Shown one piece after another: positions 35,927 to 44,046 of a stretch of 64,000 nucleotides of DNA. The position numbers were made by a program, and so were the translations under genes. The DNA lies in the NCBI GenBank assembly GCA_029945625.1, contig JAQSCW010000002.1:1-64000 (forward strand). Direction: 5' to 3'. Below the pieces are notes generated by a model. That model ran no database searches. It saw only the letters and a list, made by a program, of their open reading frames with translations, and had not been told where the DNA came from. How positions within the stretch are numbered: position 1 is the stretch's first letter; each line of letters starts with the position of its first letter. Source of the DNA: a bacterium. GTDB taxonomy: Bacteria; Bacteroidota; Bacteroidia; B-17B0; Aurantibacillaceae.

Positions 35927-36629
35927 ATGTCAAAACCGTTTGTTTGTATATTATTCCACTTTCAATTCTATCTTTTACATCTTTGGAAGGATCGATGGTA
36001 TTGGAGAGGAGATCAGTAATTTCTCTGCTAATAAGTCCCAGGTCTTTTCCATATTTTTCGGAGTAATCCTGAAGTGAAATTAACGTAGAGTAGTATAACT
36101 GCTTAACTCGCAATACATTGCTAAATTTGTTATTATTTATCACTTCGGTACGATCCACATAATCGTAGGAATACACGCGTTCGGGTAGCGTGTTCGCCGA
36201 ATTACCATTCCAGCTAGCTTTTTCCTGAATGGGGAAAATCAATTTAGTGTAACGCATGTTGTTTTCCAGCATCTGAATGTGTTTGTTAGTGGCGGTGAGC
36301 ATCCAAACTTCTTTAATTGTCCACGGCATATTTTCGTAGGAAATAGCAGGATTAAACTTCTTAATGAAACGCTCCATCCGATAAGCTGTATTACCTTCAT
36401 TATCGGTATATGAATCGGCAATTTTTTCTTTGATCAGATATTTGTACGTAAAAGTGTCTTTTGGCAATTCTGTGTATACAGTGCTATCTATATCGTAGAT
36501 CACAAATTTACCCTGAGTAAGGGGGTAATATTCTAATCCCAGCAGACCTTCGGTTTGGGGCACTTCTTTTTTGACGCAGGAAAAAACAATTAGACTCAGC
36601 AGGGAAATTATGTAGAGGGCCTTTTTCAA
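35913..36629 (-). CDS. Hypothetical lipoprotein
   Basis: A 238-residue protein with a lipoprotein signal peptide (KKALYIISLLSLIVFSC, Cys at residue 18), then a region rich in Tyr, Lys and Glu that begins LLGLEYYPLTQGKFVIYDID, a pattern I associate with Bacteroidota lipoproteins of unknown role. The start codon is TTG (36629-36627). It leads a tightly packed run that continues with the subtilase, MFS transporter, CoA-binding and ElaA-like genes. Confidence 0.7.
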   Translation of the reverse strand: MKKALYIISLLSLIVFSCVKKEVPQTEGLLGLEYYPLTQGKFVIYDIDSTVYTELPKDTFTYKYLIKEKIADSYTDNEGNTAYRMERFIKKFNPAISYENMPWTIKEVWMLTATNKHIQMLENNMRYTKLIFPIQEKASWNGNSANTLPERVYSYDYVDRTEVINNNKFSNVLRVKQLYYSTLISLQDYSEKYGKDLGLISREITDLLSNTIDPSKDVKDRIESGIIYKQTVLTYGYE

Positions 36630-36878
36630 TGTTTTAAAGATAATAAAAAGAAACAGGAATTGCAGTGGGCCCCATTTTGAAAATAGAAAATTGTTAACAG
36701 ATGAATTGAGACAGAATTTTGGGGAATACCGGTACTAAAGAGGGACCCTATTGGTGAGGGCGAGCGCAATTAAGCGGTCTTAGTTATAGTGCGCCAGAAA
36801 TTGTCTATCCCCATTAAACGTGGAGGTTCGAGCCCCTTGCTGCGCGTAAATTTAGGGAAGAAGGACCTAGGGATCCAC

Positions 36879-37736
36879 TTAAAAGCCGTAGCCGGGAAAG
36901 TTACGGGTAAATTCGTTTTCTTCAAACTTTGGATTAACCTGAAGGTAGTGGTAATTGTATTCTTCGAACAAGCCTTTGTCGTCGATCACTTTTACACTCA
37001 CGGGCAGGAAATAGAGTTGGTCAACATACATCACCACGTCTTTACAATACCAATTTGGGATGTTGATGACTTCCCCTTTTTTCAGAATATCGAAGTAATC
37101 TTTAAAGCGGGGGTTACTTTCAAGGATCATATATTCTGCGATAAAGAACTTTCGGGCAATGGAAGTGATGCTTTCATTTACCCCCACTGTGTGGGTAATG
37201 TAATGAAAATCTTTGTTATGGATGTGGATTTTATAACACGGGCGATTATTGATCTTTTCTTCTCCTGCGTACTCAAAAGACTCATTAAATCTTGGGCCTA
37301 GATAATCGATCGTGTGCTGAATGATTCCGGCAAAATAATCGTACCCCAATTCGTTGAGGGTATGGTGCTGATCTTGACGCATGAGATTACCCATTGGGTC
37401 GAGATTCAAATTAAAGAAGGGGAAAGAATTAGGTTTTACTAGAGCCTTCCCATCATTTTTACCTTGCACCCAAAGCACTTCAATGCCTTTGATGTATAAA
37501 TAGATGAGGCGGGGATTTCGAGTGAACTTTACAGTACTTTCGTAAAAATTGAATCCTTTTTTTCCTCTTTCGGTGATTTTTAGATGATACTTGAGACCCT
37601 TTACTTCTTTTATAGAGCGCAGGGTTTTGCCAACAATCTCGGCACAGGTAATTGGCACTTTTTGCGAATGCGCCACAGCGATTTGCACAAAGATGAACAA
37701 GGAAACAAGAAATACCTTCTTTAGTGTTAGTCGCAT
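36879..37736 (-). CDS. DUF1571 domain protein with an internal LysM module
   Basis: A 285-residue protein with a signal peptide (about 1-24). The N-terminal part (KTLRSIKEVKGLKYHLKITE) and later FNFYESTVKFTRNPRLIYLYI fit DUF1571, related to the LolA/LolB-like fold. Residues about 183-230 interrupt it with a LysM-like module: HTVGVNESITSIARKF, MILESNPRF and KKGEVINIPNW. The DUF1571 fold then resumes (MYVDQLYFLPVSVKVIDD and FEEYNYHYLQVNPKF). LysM modules usually bind peptidoglycan. The embedded arrangement is unusual. It is divergent from the SPOR gene. Confidence 0.8.
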   Translation of the reverse strand: MRLTLKKVFLVSLFIFVQIAVAHSQKVPITCAEIVGKTLRSIKEVKGLKYHLKITERGKKGFNFYESTVKFTRNPRLIYLYIKGIEVLWVQGKNDGKALVKPNSFPFFNLNLDPMGNLMRQDQHHTLNELGYDYFAGIIQHTIDYLGPRFNESFEYAGEEKINNRPCYKIHIHNKDFHYITHTVGVNESITSIARKFFIAEYMILESNPRFKDYFDILKKGEVINIPNWYCKDVVMYVDQLYFLPVSVKVIDDKGLFEEYNYHYLQVNPKFEENEFTRNFPGYGF

Positions 37737-37811
37737 AAGGAGCGCAAAAATACTATTCTCAGCAAAACAGGGCCATTAAATCTCATATTTTTTAGAAATT
37801 ATTTAAAAATT

Positions 37812-37845
37812 TTTGAGGATGGGCGTGTGGGAATATATATCTTTG
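37812..37845 (+). promoter_or_regulatory. Promoter of the HU-CCDC81/SPOR gene
   Basis: TTTG at 37812-37815 and TATCTTTG at 37838-37845 are 22 bases apart, slightly longer than usual. A small hairpin (AGCCT at 37854-37858 with AGGCT at 37865-37869) lies in the short leader just before the TTG start codon. Confidence 0.55.
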
Positions 37846-37873
37846 AGAGCGAAAGCCTAAAAAAAGGCTCACA

Positions 37874-38926
37874 TTGAGTATTCAACAATCTATAGTTACC
37901 GGCATCAAAGAGCAGTTGTTTTTTAATGACTATTTGGTGCTGCCCGGATTTGGGGGGTTTGTACTCCGATCTGCTTCAGCTCACTTTTCAGCTAGCGGCG
38001 GGGGCTTAATCCCACCATCCAAAACGGTTAGCTTTAACTCTCAACTTAAGCAAAACGATGGCGTTTTAGCCATTTGGCTGCAGAAAAAGTTGAATTGCTC
38101 GGCAGAAGAAGCCTTGAGTCATCTGAAGGAGTTCTCGGAATATTGTTCCAGTATTTTGGGAACGAAGCGGAGACTCAGTCTTGATGGCATTGGATTTTTT
38201 TATCTTGATTTTGAAAATAATATTTGTTTTGAACCGCAGGCGGATTCAAATTTTTTGAGCAGCAGTTTTGGCCTAGCCCCTGTTTCTCTTTTTCCAATAG
38301 AACCACTACTAAAAGAGCCTAAACGGGAACCTGTATTTATTGACAGAACGCAGGTAGCTTCAGATCCTAAGCATGAGGCAATCAAACGCCGCGTTCCTTT
38401 GAGGAGAATAGCCAACTATGCATTTGCAAGTTTTGTGATCGTAAGTTTACTCTTTCTATTGGTTGCCAATTCCAAGATTAGCGGTGAAATGCGGTCTTCC
38501 TTATTTGTTGGTCGCACAACTACCGCTTATGTTCCGAACGACTACCCAGAGCTACAAATCGCTTCGGCGGTAACCGGCAATAAGGCCTATGTAGTAGATG
38601 CAAATGGCATTGCAGTGATGGCGTTGAGCGCCACAAAAGGTCTTGCGGTAAAAGCAGTGGAGACGTTTTCGCGTTCATCGGAAGCGAGTCTTTCGGGGGT
38701 AAATAGTTATCATGTGGTGCTTGGTTGTTTTTCAAAATTGCAGAACGCCAAGCGCATGCTCAAAAAATTGTCCTCCCAGAATATTGTAGCTCATATATGG
38801 GGGAAGAATGCTAAAGGGATGTTTGTAGTTAGTTATGGCGACTTCTCTTCGAAGAAAGACGCACTATCACGACTGGCCGATATTAAAGACACATTTCCAA
38901 CTGCCTGGGTAAAACAGCCTGAGTAA
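37874..38926 (+). CDS. HU-CCDC81 and SPOR domain protein
   Basis: A 350-residue cell-envelope protein. The N-terminal 120 residues match the bacterial HU-CCDC81 domain (IKEQLFFNDYLVLPGFGGFV, FNSQLKQNDGVLAIWLQ). One membrane helix follows at about 178-198 (ANYAFASFVIVSLLFLLVA). The C-terminal SPOR domain (about 278-348, SYHVVLGCFSKLQNAKRMLK) should bind peptidoglycan stripped of stem peptides at division sites. The start is TTG at 37874. The orientation places the HU-like domain in the cytoplasm and SPOR in the periplasm. Confidence 0.88.
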   Translation: MSIQQSIVTGIKEQLFFNDYLVLPGFGGFVLRSASAHFSASGGGLIPPSKTVSFNSQLKQNDGVLAIWLQKKLNCSAEEALSHLKEFSEYCSSILGTKRRLSLDGIGFFYLDFENNICFEPQADSNFLSSSFGLAPVSLFPIEPLLKEPKREPVFIDRTQVASDPKHEAIKRRVPLRRIANYAFASFVIVSLLFLLVANSKISGEMRSSLFVGRTTTAYVPNDYPELQIASAVTGNKAYVVDANGIAVMALSATKGLAVKAVETFSRSSEASLSGVNSYHVVLGCFSKLQNAKRMLKKLSSQNIVAHIWGKNAKGMFVVSYGDFSSKKDALSRLADIKDTFPTAWVKQPE

Positions 38927-39010
38927 TCCTTCCCTGCAAGATAAAATCCTTAAGTACTTTTTTTTGTAATAAAGGCAGGAGATTCAGGTCCAGTTTCCAC
39001 AAAGACTAAT

Positions 39011-39556
39011 TCAGCTTCCGCTCTCTTGTTTTCTGTTCCTCTTATAAATCATCACCGCCAACATCAGTGACGAAGCAAACCCTACCAAGCCAAGCAGCCC
39101 CCATAGAAGTCCTGAACTGGATTTAATGACCACCAGAAAAACGATGGCTACCAAAAGCACAGTTGCTAATTCATTCAGCAAACGGAGTTTAAAGGACGAA
39201 TGCGCAAAATGATTTCGTTTTTGTTGTTGCAGAATACGTTCGCAGATCATATGGTAAAGTGTAAGGAACACCACGGCAATAAGTTTTAGCCACATCCAAG
39301 GCATCTGCAAATAGCCAGGAACTAGGAGGATCATCCACCAACCAAAAATATAGGTACCAATCATTGCCGGCCAACCAATGATGTACCATAATTTTCGCTG
39401 CATGAGCACTAATTGCGTCGTTAACACAGTTTTGGCGGCATTCTCCTTGCTTTGCGCCTCCGTTGCGTATATGAAGAGTCGCACAATATAAAACATGGCG
39501 GCGAACCAGCTTACAACAAACACAATATGAATCGCTTTCACGTATAAAAATTCCAT
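39011..39556 (-). CDS. hemJ: Protoporphyrinogen oxidase HemJ / CopD-like membrane protein
   Basis: A 181-residue membrane protein with about five helices. It starts with YVKAIHIVFVVSWFAAMFYIVRLF, which carries the conserved His of HemJ, then KLWYIIGWPAMIGTYIFG and the second region WLKLIAVVFLTLYHMICERI. HemJ oxidises protoporphyrinogen IX to protoporphyrin IX in haem synthesis. It is longer than the minimal HemJ (about 140-150 residues) because of an extra C-terminal helix, which fits Bacteroidota members. The start is ATG at 39556, divergent from the thioesterase gene. Confidence 0.87.
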   Translation of the reverse strand: MEFLYVKAIHIVFVVSWFAAMFYIVRLFIYATEAQSKENAAKTVLTTQLVLMQRKLWYIIGWPAMIGTYIFGWWMILLVPGYLQMPWMWLKLIAVVFLTLYHMICERILQQQKRNHFAHSSFKLRLLNELATVLLVAIVFLVVIKSSSGLLWGLLGLVGFASSLMLAVMIYKRNRKQESGS

Positions 39557-39580
39557 GCAGTAAAAGTAAGGTATTATACG

Positions 39581-39588
39581 TAAATTTG
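39581..39588 (+). promoter_or_regulatory. -7 element of the hotdog thioesterase gene
   Basis: TAAATTTG matches TAnnTTTG. It lies 36 bases before the ATG at 39625 and would exclude an in-frame TTG at 39586 as a start codon. No clear -33 is present. Confidence 0.45.
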
Positions 39589-39624
39589 TGTTCTCTATTT
39601 AACAAGGTATTTTTTACAAAGCCA

Positions 39625-40140
39625 ATGAAATCAAAAACTCCGTCGCAATCGGCCACCATAAATACAGAAGTAGTTTTACCAAACGATACCAATCACGTGG
39701 GTAATTTGTTTGGAGGAAAATTGATGCAGTGGGTTGATATTACCGCAGCCATTGCCGCTCAACGGCATTGTGGAAGAGTTGTTGTAACAGCAGCTATCAA
39801 TCATGTTTCATTTGATAAACCCATTCGTCAAAACAGCGTGGTAACGCTCGAAGCCAAGGTTACGCGCGCATTTACCAGCAGTATGGAAGTAATTGTGGAT
39901 GTTTTTGTAGAGAATCCTTCAACCGGCGCCAAAACGAAATGCAACGAAGCTATTCTTACATTTGTGGCCATTGATCAAAACGGGTCGCCACTTCATGTAC
40001 CAGAATTGGAGCCTGAAACAGAGCTTGACAAGAAACGTTTTGAGGGAGCCCTCAGGCGACGTCAGCTTTCGTTAGTGATTGCCGGAAGGATGAAAGCCGA
40101 AGATGCAACAGAGCTAAAGGCACTGTTTATCAAAGAGTAA
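39625..40140 (+). CDS. Acyl-CoA thioesterase, hotdog fold
   Basis: A 171-residue YciA/BACH-like hotdog protein. The core motif is NHVGNLFGGKLMQWVDITAAIAA, with the catalytic Asp, followed by VVTAAINHVSFDKPIRQNSVVTLEAKV, characteristic of acyl-CoA hydrolases. A C-terminal helical tail (KKRFEGALRRRQ) extends it. It hydrolyses medium to long acyl-CoA; the exact substrate is unknown. The ATG at 39625 fits the -7 box at 39581. It converges on the OstA-like gene. Confidence 0.9.
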   Translation: MKSKTPSQSATINTEVVLPNDTNHVGNLFGGKLMQWVDITAAIAAQRHCGRVVVTAAINHVSFDKPIRQNSVVTLEAKVTRAFTSSMEVIVDVFVENPSTGAKTKCNEAILTFVAIDQNGSPLHVPELEPETELDKKRFEGALRRRQLSLVIAGRMKAEDATELKALFIKE

Positions 40141-40156
40141 ATAGCATTCTAAAATT

Positions 40157-41695
40157 CTATTTTTCATTTCTGTCATGAAGCTCAAATCTTGATTTAGGTC
40201 TTTTGTTATACAGCCAGGAAAAGCCTTTTAATTTTGCATTCTCAATGTCGACCGTCACCATGGGGTCGACGGTACCCTGTGTTTGTGGTTTCATGGTTAC
40301 ACGCTCCACGTCATTGCCTTTGAACCACATGTAAATTTCGGTGCAGGTGGTTTTATTAAGACCAATTAATTTATTTTTATTTTTGGGGTAATACAAGATA
40401 TCGGCATTTCCGGTAACGATGGCTCTTCGTATGGTGTCTCTCACAATGAGTCCGATGATGGATCGACCGGAGAGCTGATTAAATTTATCTTGCCTCACAC
40501 TGTCTACTGCTTGAATCAGGAAGGCTTTTCCCTCGAGGGTAAAACCTTTTACAGAATTTTTACCGATATCCACCAGCATGAACTTTGAGGTGGCCTGGGA
40601 ATTATGGCTCCAGAGCACGGGGGTGTCGAACAATTGCATGAGGGAGTCTTTTGAGTTCAGGGTGCACGAATCGCACATGGCCTGAAGATCCTTTTTGAAG
40701 ATACGTACGCGGTGAAATGCGTTAAGGAAATTATCCACCGAATCAATATCGCGATGATAGAGGGTATCGGCTGCAACAAAAAGGGTGTCTTTATCAACAA
40801 TGCGCGCGTAGATGGCCTTTTTGGTTACAAAGGCCTCCGATTTAAATTGGCGGTACTCAATGTAGTTGCCATAAATAATGGATTTTTGAGAGGTATCGGT
40901 TAAGGTCACATTTCTAAAGGCTCGTCCAATTTTGGTGTTGCGATCGTAAAGCAAACTGTCGCCACGAAGCTTTTGTTGTTTTGTAACAAGAACCGCATTG
41001 CGGCTAAACTGTGCTTTTTCTTTATTGGTATCGTACCAACCGTTTTCGCAATAAATGTAATCGGATTTACTGGTGATGATGCTCGGACCAAGAAAATAGG
41101 AAGTCTTGCTAAGAATCTTATAGCGCAGGGTATCGCTGTTCATTTTGTAATCGGGATTTGTGAGCACCACGTCGTAATGAAAAGTAGCTTCTTTCGTCGC
41201 CGAATAGTAGTGTCCGTTTTTACTCACCAGCGTGTTTTGTTTGTTTACAAGTGTGCCCCCGTCGTAATAATTAGCCACCGAGTGTCCCACATCAAACGTA
41301 AGAAGATTGGTCGTGAGGGTCATGTCCTTTTCAATACACTTTACATTATTTTGAAGTGTGGCCAATTTTGTTTTGCCGTCGTAATTAAGGCGATCGCCGG
41401 TCACACGGATGCTATCCCCTTTTGTGATAAGAATGTGACCCCTTGCCACCATTTTATTCTCCTCCTCATAAATAAGCGCCGTATCGCAATATAAAAGGGC
41501 ACCATCGTGTTCACAAATCACATTTCCCTGCAATACCCTGGCATTGTTTTTCTCTTTGTCGAAGCTCAGACTTTCTGCTTGACGGATTTCAATAGAATGC
41601 ACTTTGGTTTTTGAAGCAGTAGTTTGCGCCCACGAAAAGCTTTTCATCAGCAACCAAGCAATTGATATGAAATAGAGTTTATACATTCCTTTCAA
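40157..41695 (-). CDS. OstA/LptA-like periplasmic protein (LPS transport)
   Basis: A 512-residue protein with a signal peptide (about 1-23, SFSWAQ). Its mature part consists of repeating OstA-type strands with the pattern of LptA and the LptD N-domain (RVLQGNVICEHDGALLYCD, VRVTGDRLNYDGKTKLATL, KAQFSRNAVLVTKQQKLRGDSLLYD). Such proteins form a beta-jellyroll bridge that carries lipopolysaccharide from the inner to the outer membrane. It is longer than E. coli LptA (185 residues), as usual in Bacteroidota. It is the last gene of the operon led by the LptF-like gene, overlapping the glycosyltransferase gene by 17 bases. Confidence 0.82.
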   Translation of the reverse strand: MKGMYKLYFISIAWLLMKSFSWAQTTASKTKVHSIEIRQAESLSFDKEKNNARVLQGNVICEHDGALLYCDTALIYEEENKMVARGHILITKGDSIRVTGDRLNYDGKTKLATLQNNVKCIEKDMTLTTNLLTFDVGHSVANYYDGGTLVNKQNTLVSKNGHYYSATKEATFHYDVVLTNPDYKMNSDTLRYKILSKTSYFLGPSIITSKSDYIYCENGWYDTNKEKAQFSRNAVLVTKQQKLRGDSLLYDRNTKIGRAFRNVTLTDTSQKSIIYGNYIEYRQFKSEAFVTKKAIYARIVDKDTLFVAADTLYHRDIDSVDNFLNAFHRVRIFKKDLQAMCDSCTLNSKDSLMQLFDTPVLWSHNSQATSKFMLVDIGKNSVKGFTLEGKAFLIQAVDSVRQDKFNQLSGRSIIGLIVRDTIRRAIVTGNADILYYPKNKNKLIGLNKTTCTEIYMWFKGNDVERVTMKPQTQGTVDPMVTVDIENAKLKGFSWLYNKRPKSRFELHDRNEK

Positions 41696-42845
41696 CGGGC
41701 TGCCATACGCTAGACTGGATACCTTTTACAAAACGAAAAAATCCATCGAGCAAAGCAAAGTTCATCAAATAAAAGTGACTAATAAATTTAAGGGTGGAAT
41801 GTTTAAATTGAAACAAGGTGTCGAAAAGGGGGAATAGAAAACCCGTAGCCTGCAACACAAACAGAAAAACAAACGCGGAATAGTGGGACATAAGAAATGC
41901 AGAACAAATAAAACTGAGAAGAAGGAAAAAGGGAGTTAGCCATCGAAGTACCTTATGCGACCAAAATGTAAAACTGAGAGGTTGCCAAAAAAAGAGGAGA
42001 ATACGTTTGAAAAAGAACAAATTTTGAAAATTCCCCGATGAGATTCTCACTTTGCGGCGGTATTCACCGCCAGTATCACTGGCTACATCCTCCATACAAA
42101 TTGCTTTGGTATTAAATAACGTGAATTTTCCTCTAATGAGGACTTGCAAGGTGATATAAAAATCATCAACTATAAATTTAAGAGGCACTTTACTGAACAA
42201 ACTGTTCCGAATTGCGTAACAACCCCCTTCGGCACCCATAATGAGCTTAAAAGCATTGCTTTCGCAGGATTTAATTTTATTTTCGAGTGACAAGTATTTT
42301 TTCTCCTGTTCGGAAATTCCTTCACTATTGCGCGACACTTTTACAATATTGGCGGCTACCATGCCCACGCGCTCATCCTTAAAACTCTTAACAAGTTCAA
42401 AAAGGGTATCGGGTGAAAAAATCACATTGGCGTCGGTCATGATAAGAATATCCTCATCGCCCAAAGATTGCAAATGATTGATAATGCTGATCTTCCCTAC
42501 CCTGCTTTCAAACTTCACCAATTCAAGTTGCTCATATTTCCCTTTCAATCCTTCCACAATGGCTTCGGTATCATCAATAGACGCATCTGAGCCCACGTAC
42601 ACTCGTATCTTAGAAGAGGGATAATTGCTCTGAAATACAGATTCTAACTTCTCTCGGATCACTTTCCCTTCATTATGGGCAGCAACAAGAACTGCAACTT
42701 TTGGCAAATCATGTTGGTTGCTATAGTGATTGATGATTTTCTTTTCTTTAGAGAAGAAAAAAAGCATAAATACCGGGTAAAACAAATACGTATGAAGTAT
42801 CAATACTACCGAGATTATAAATATCACTAGCAGCGTATTATACAT
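41679..42845 (-). CDS. Glycosyltransferase family 2 with membrane segments
   Basis: A 388-residue enzyme. An N-terminal helix (LLVIFIISVVLILHTYLFYP) is followed by a GT-A fold: VAVLVAAHNEGKVI, VYVGSDASIDDTEAIVEG, the metal-site segment ILIMTDANVIFSPDTL and GAEGGCYAIRNSLF. C-terminal hydrophobic helices (about 293-370) resemble processive or membrane-linked family members. Donor and acceptor cannot be read from the sequence. It overlaps the upstream glycosyltransferase gene by eight bases and the OstA-like gene by 17. Confidence 0.87.
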   Translation of the reverse strand: MYNTLLVIFIISVVLILHTYLFYPVFMLFFFSKEKKIINHYSNQHDLPKVAVLVAAHNEGKVIREKLESVFQSNYPSSKIRVYVGSDASIDDTEAIVEGLKGKYEQLELVKFESRVGKISIINHLQSLGDEDILIMTDANVIFSPDTLFELVKSFKDERVGMVAANIVKVSRNSEGISEQEKKYLSLENKIKSCESNAFKLIMGAEGGCYAIRNSLFSKVPLKFIVDDFYITLQVLIRGKFTLFNTKAICMEDVASDTGGEYRRKVRISSGNFQNLFFFKRILLFFWQPLSFTFWSHKVLRWLTPFFLLLSFICSAFLMSHYSAFVFLFVLQATGFLFPLFDTLFQFKHSTLKFISHFYLMNFALLDGFFRFVKGIQSSVWQPVERNV

Positions 42846-44046
42846 GCAGTAATTGATTATAAAACTGAACTAATCGCGACACAACTTGCCGGTTGTCAAA
42901 TTCAGACGCTGCAAATGATGAGGCCTCCCTTTCGATGCTTTCGCGATCGCTTTGATTGTTCAAAAGACGAATAACCGCATCGGCAAAATCCGAAGGTGCA
43001 TCGGCAATTAAAATATTCTTCCCATTGATGCAATTAATACCTTCAGCGCCAATGGTGGTGCTCACAATCGCTTTTCCGTAGGACATTCCTTCAATGATTT
43101 TGATTCGCAGGCCACTCCCTGATTGCAGCGGAACCACCATGATTTCGTTTTGCAGAAAGAACAGTTTTCCATTTTCTACGTTCTCCATGATTTGCACATT
43201 GGGTTTGGTAATGTGAAAAAATTCAAGAGGCATACCTCGTCCTGCTATAATAAATTTAGCATCGGGAACTGCATGATGGATTCTCTCCCAGCAATTTTGA
43301 AGAAACCAATTGGCAGCTTCCTGATTCGGCAACCAATCCATTGATCCGAAATAGAAGATGGTTTTCGGTTTACGCAGAAATGTTGTTTTTTCCTGATACA
43401 AATCTATGTCCACCCCGGTAATGCAGGAATACATTGGTTTTTTGAAACCGAGTTTTTTGAATTCAAGTTCATCGATAGGGGTTATTGGCACAATGGCATC
43501 TACCTGCGCGATTACCTCGAGTTCAAACTGTTTGAGGCGCTGGATTTGTATTCTTAAATATGTTTTTCGCAGAAGTGACTTATTGTGCGAAATATGCCGC
43601 TGCCAAATAAGATGTTCGATATTATGGGCCCTTAAAACGATTTTAGCCTTGCTGTATTTTTTAATAGATTCAATGTAAGATCCCATAAACAAGCCTTCCA
43701 GCTGAATAATGTCAAAACTAGATTTGCTAAGTGTTTCACGCAGTTTGTTTTCAAACAATTTAAAGTGAAATCGCGAAACAAAATACGAACTCTTAGCAAA
43801 CAGGTTTAGAAACGCTCCCAACAGACCCGTGTTGGTGTTTTTGTATACCGAAACATAGTGCGATTTTTCTCTGAAATTCTCGGGCACTTTTGCATCGTCT
43901 TTAAAGTGCTTTTTTGTATTAATGATCAGCAAGTGTAGTTCTACCTGGTTTTCGATAAAGCCCCTGGCCATATTGTAAATGGCAATACTGCTTCCATCGT
44001 TGGCAGGGAAAGGTGCTTTGTTACATATTTGAAGTACCTTAAGCAC
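42838..44046 (-). CDS. Glycosyltransferase family 4
   Basis: About 402 residues with a GT-B fold. I chose GTG at 44046 because it gives the standard start LKVLQICNKAPFPANDGSSIA and overlaps the end of the LptF-like gene by eight bases; an ATG at 44100 lies further inside that gene. The C-terminal domain has VGRGMPL-type and NGKLFFLQNEIMVVPLQSGSGLRIKIIEGMSYGKAIVST, the nucleotide-sugar loop with the conserved E-x7-E region. Acceptor and donor are unknown. Its position between LptF-like and OstA-like genes suggests lipopolysaccharide core or O-chain synthesis. Confidence 0.88.
   Translation of the reverse strand: MLKVLQICNKAPFPANDGSSIAIYNMARGFIENQVELHLLIINTKKHFKDDAKVPENFREKSHYVSVYKNTNTGLLGAFLNLFAKSSYFVSRFHFKLFENKLRETLSKSSFDIIQLEGLFMGSYIESIKKYSKAKIVLRAHNIEHLIWQRHISHNKSLLRKTYLRIQIQRLKQFELEVIAQVDAIVPITPIDELEFKKLGFKKPMYSCITGVDIDLYQEKTTFLRKPKTIFYFGSMDWLPNQEAANWFLQNCWERIHHAVPDAKFIIAGRGMPLEFFHITKPNVQIMENVENGKLFFLQNEIMVVPLQSGSGLRIKIIEGMSYGKAIVSTTIGAEGINCINGKNILIADAPSDFADAVIRLLNNQSDRESIEREASSFAASEFDNRQVVSRLVQFYNQLLHV

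Noticed and set aside
36815-36850. A tRNA T-arm-like sequence (GGAGGTTCGAGCCCC) followed by GC-rich sequence
   Set aside because: No matching acceptor stem, D-arm or anticodon arm can be built around it on either strand; the T-stem itself pairs poorly. At most a decayed tRNA fragment.
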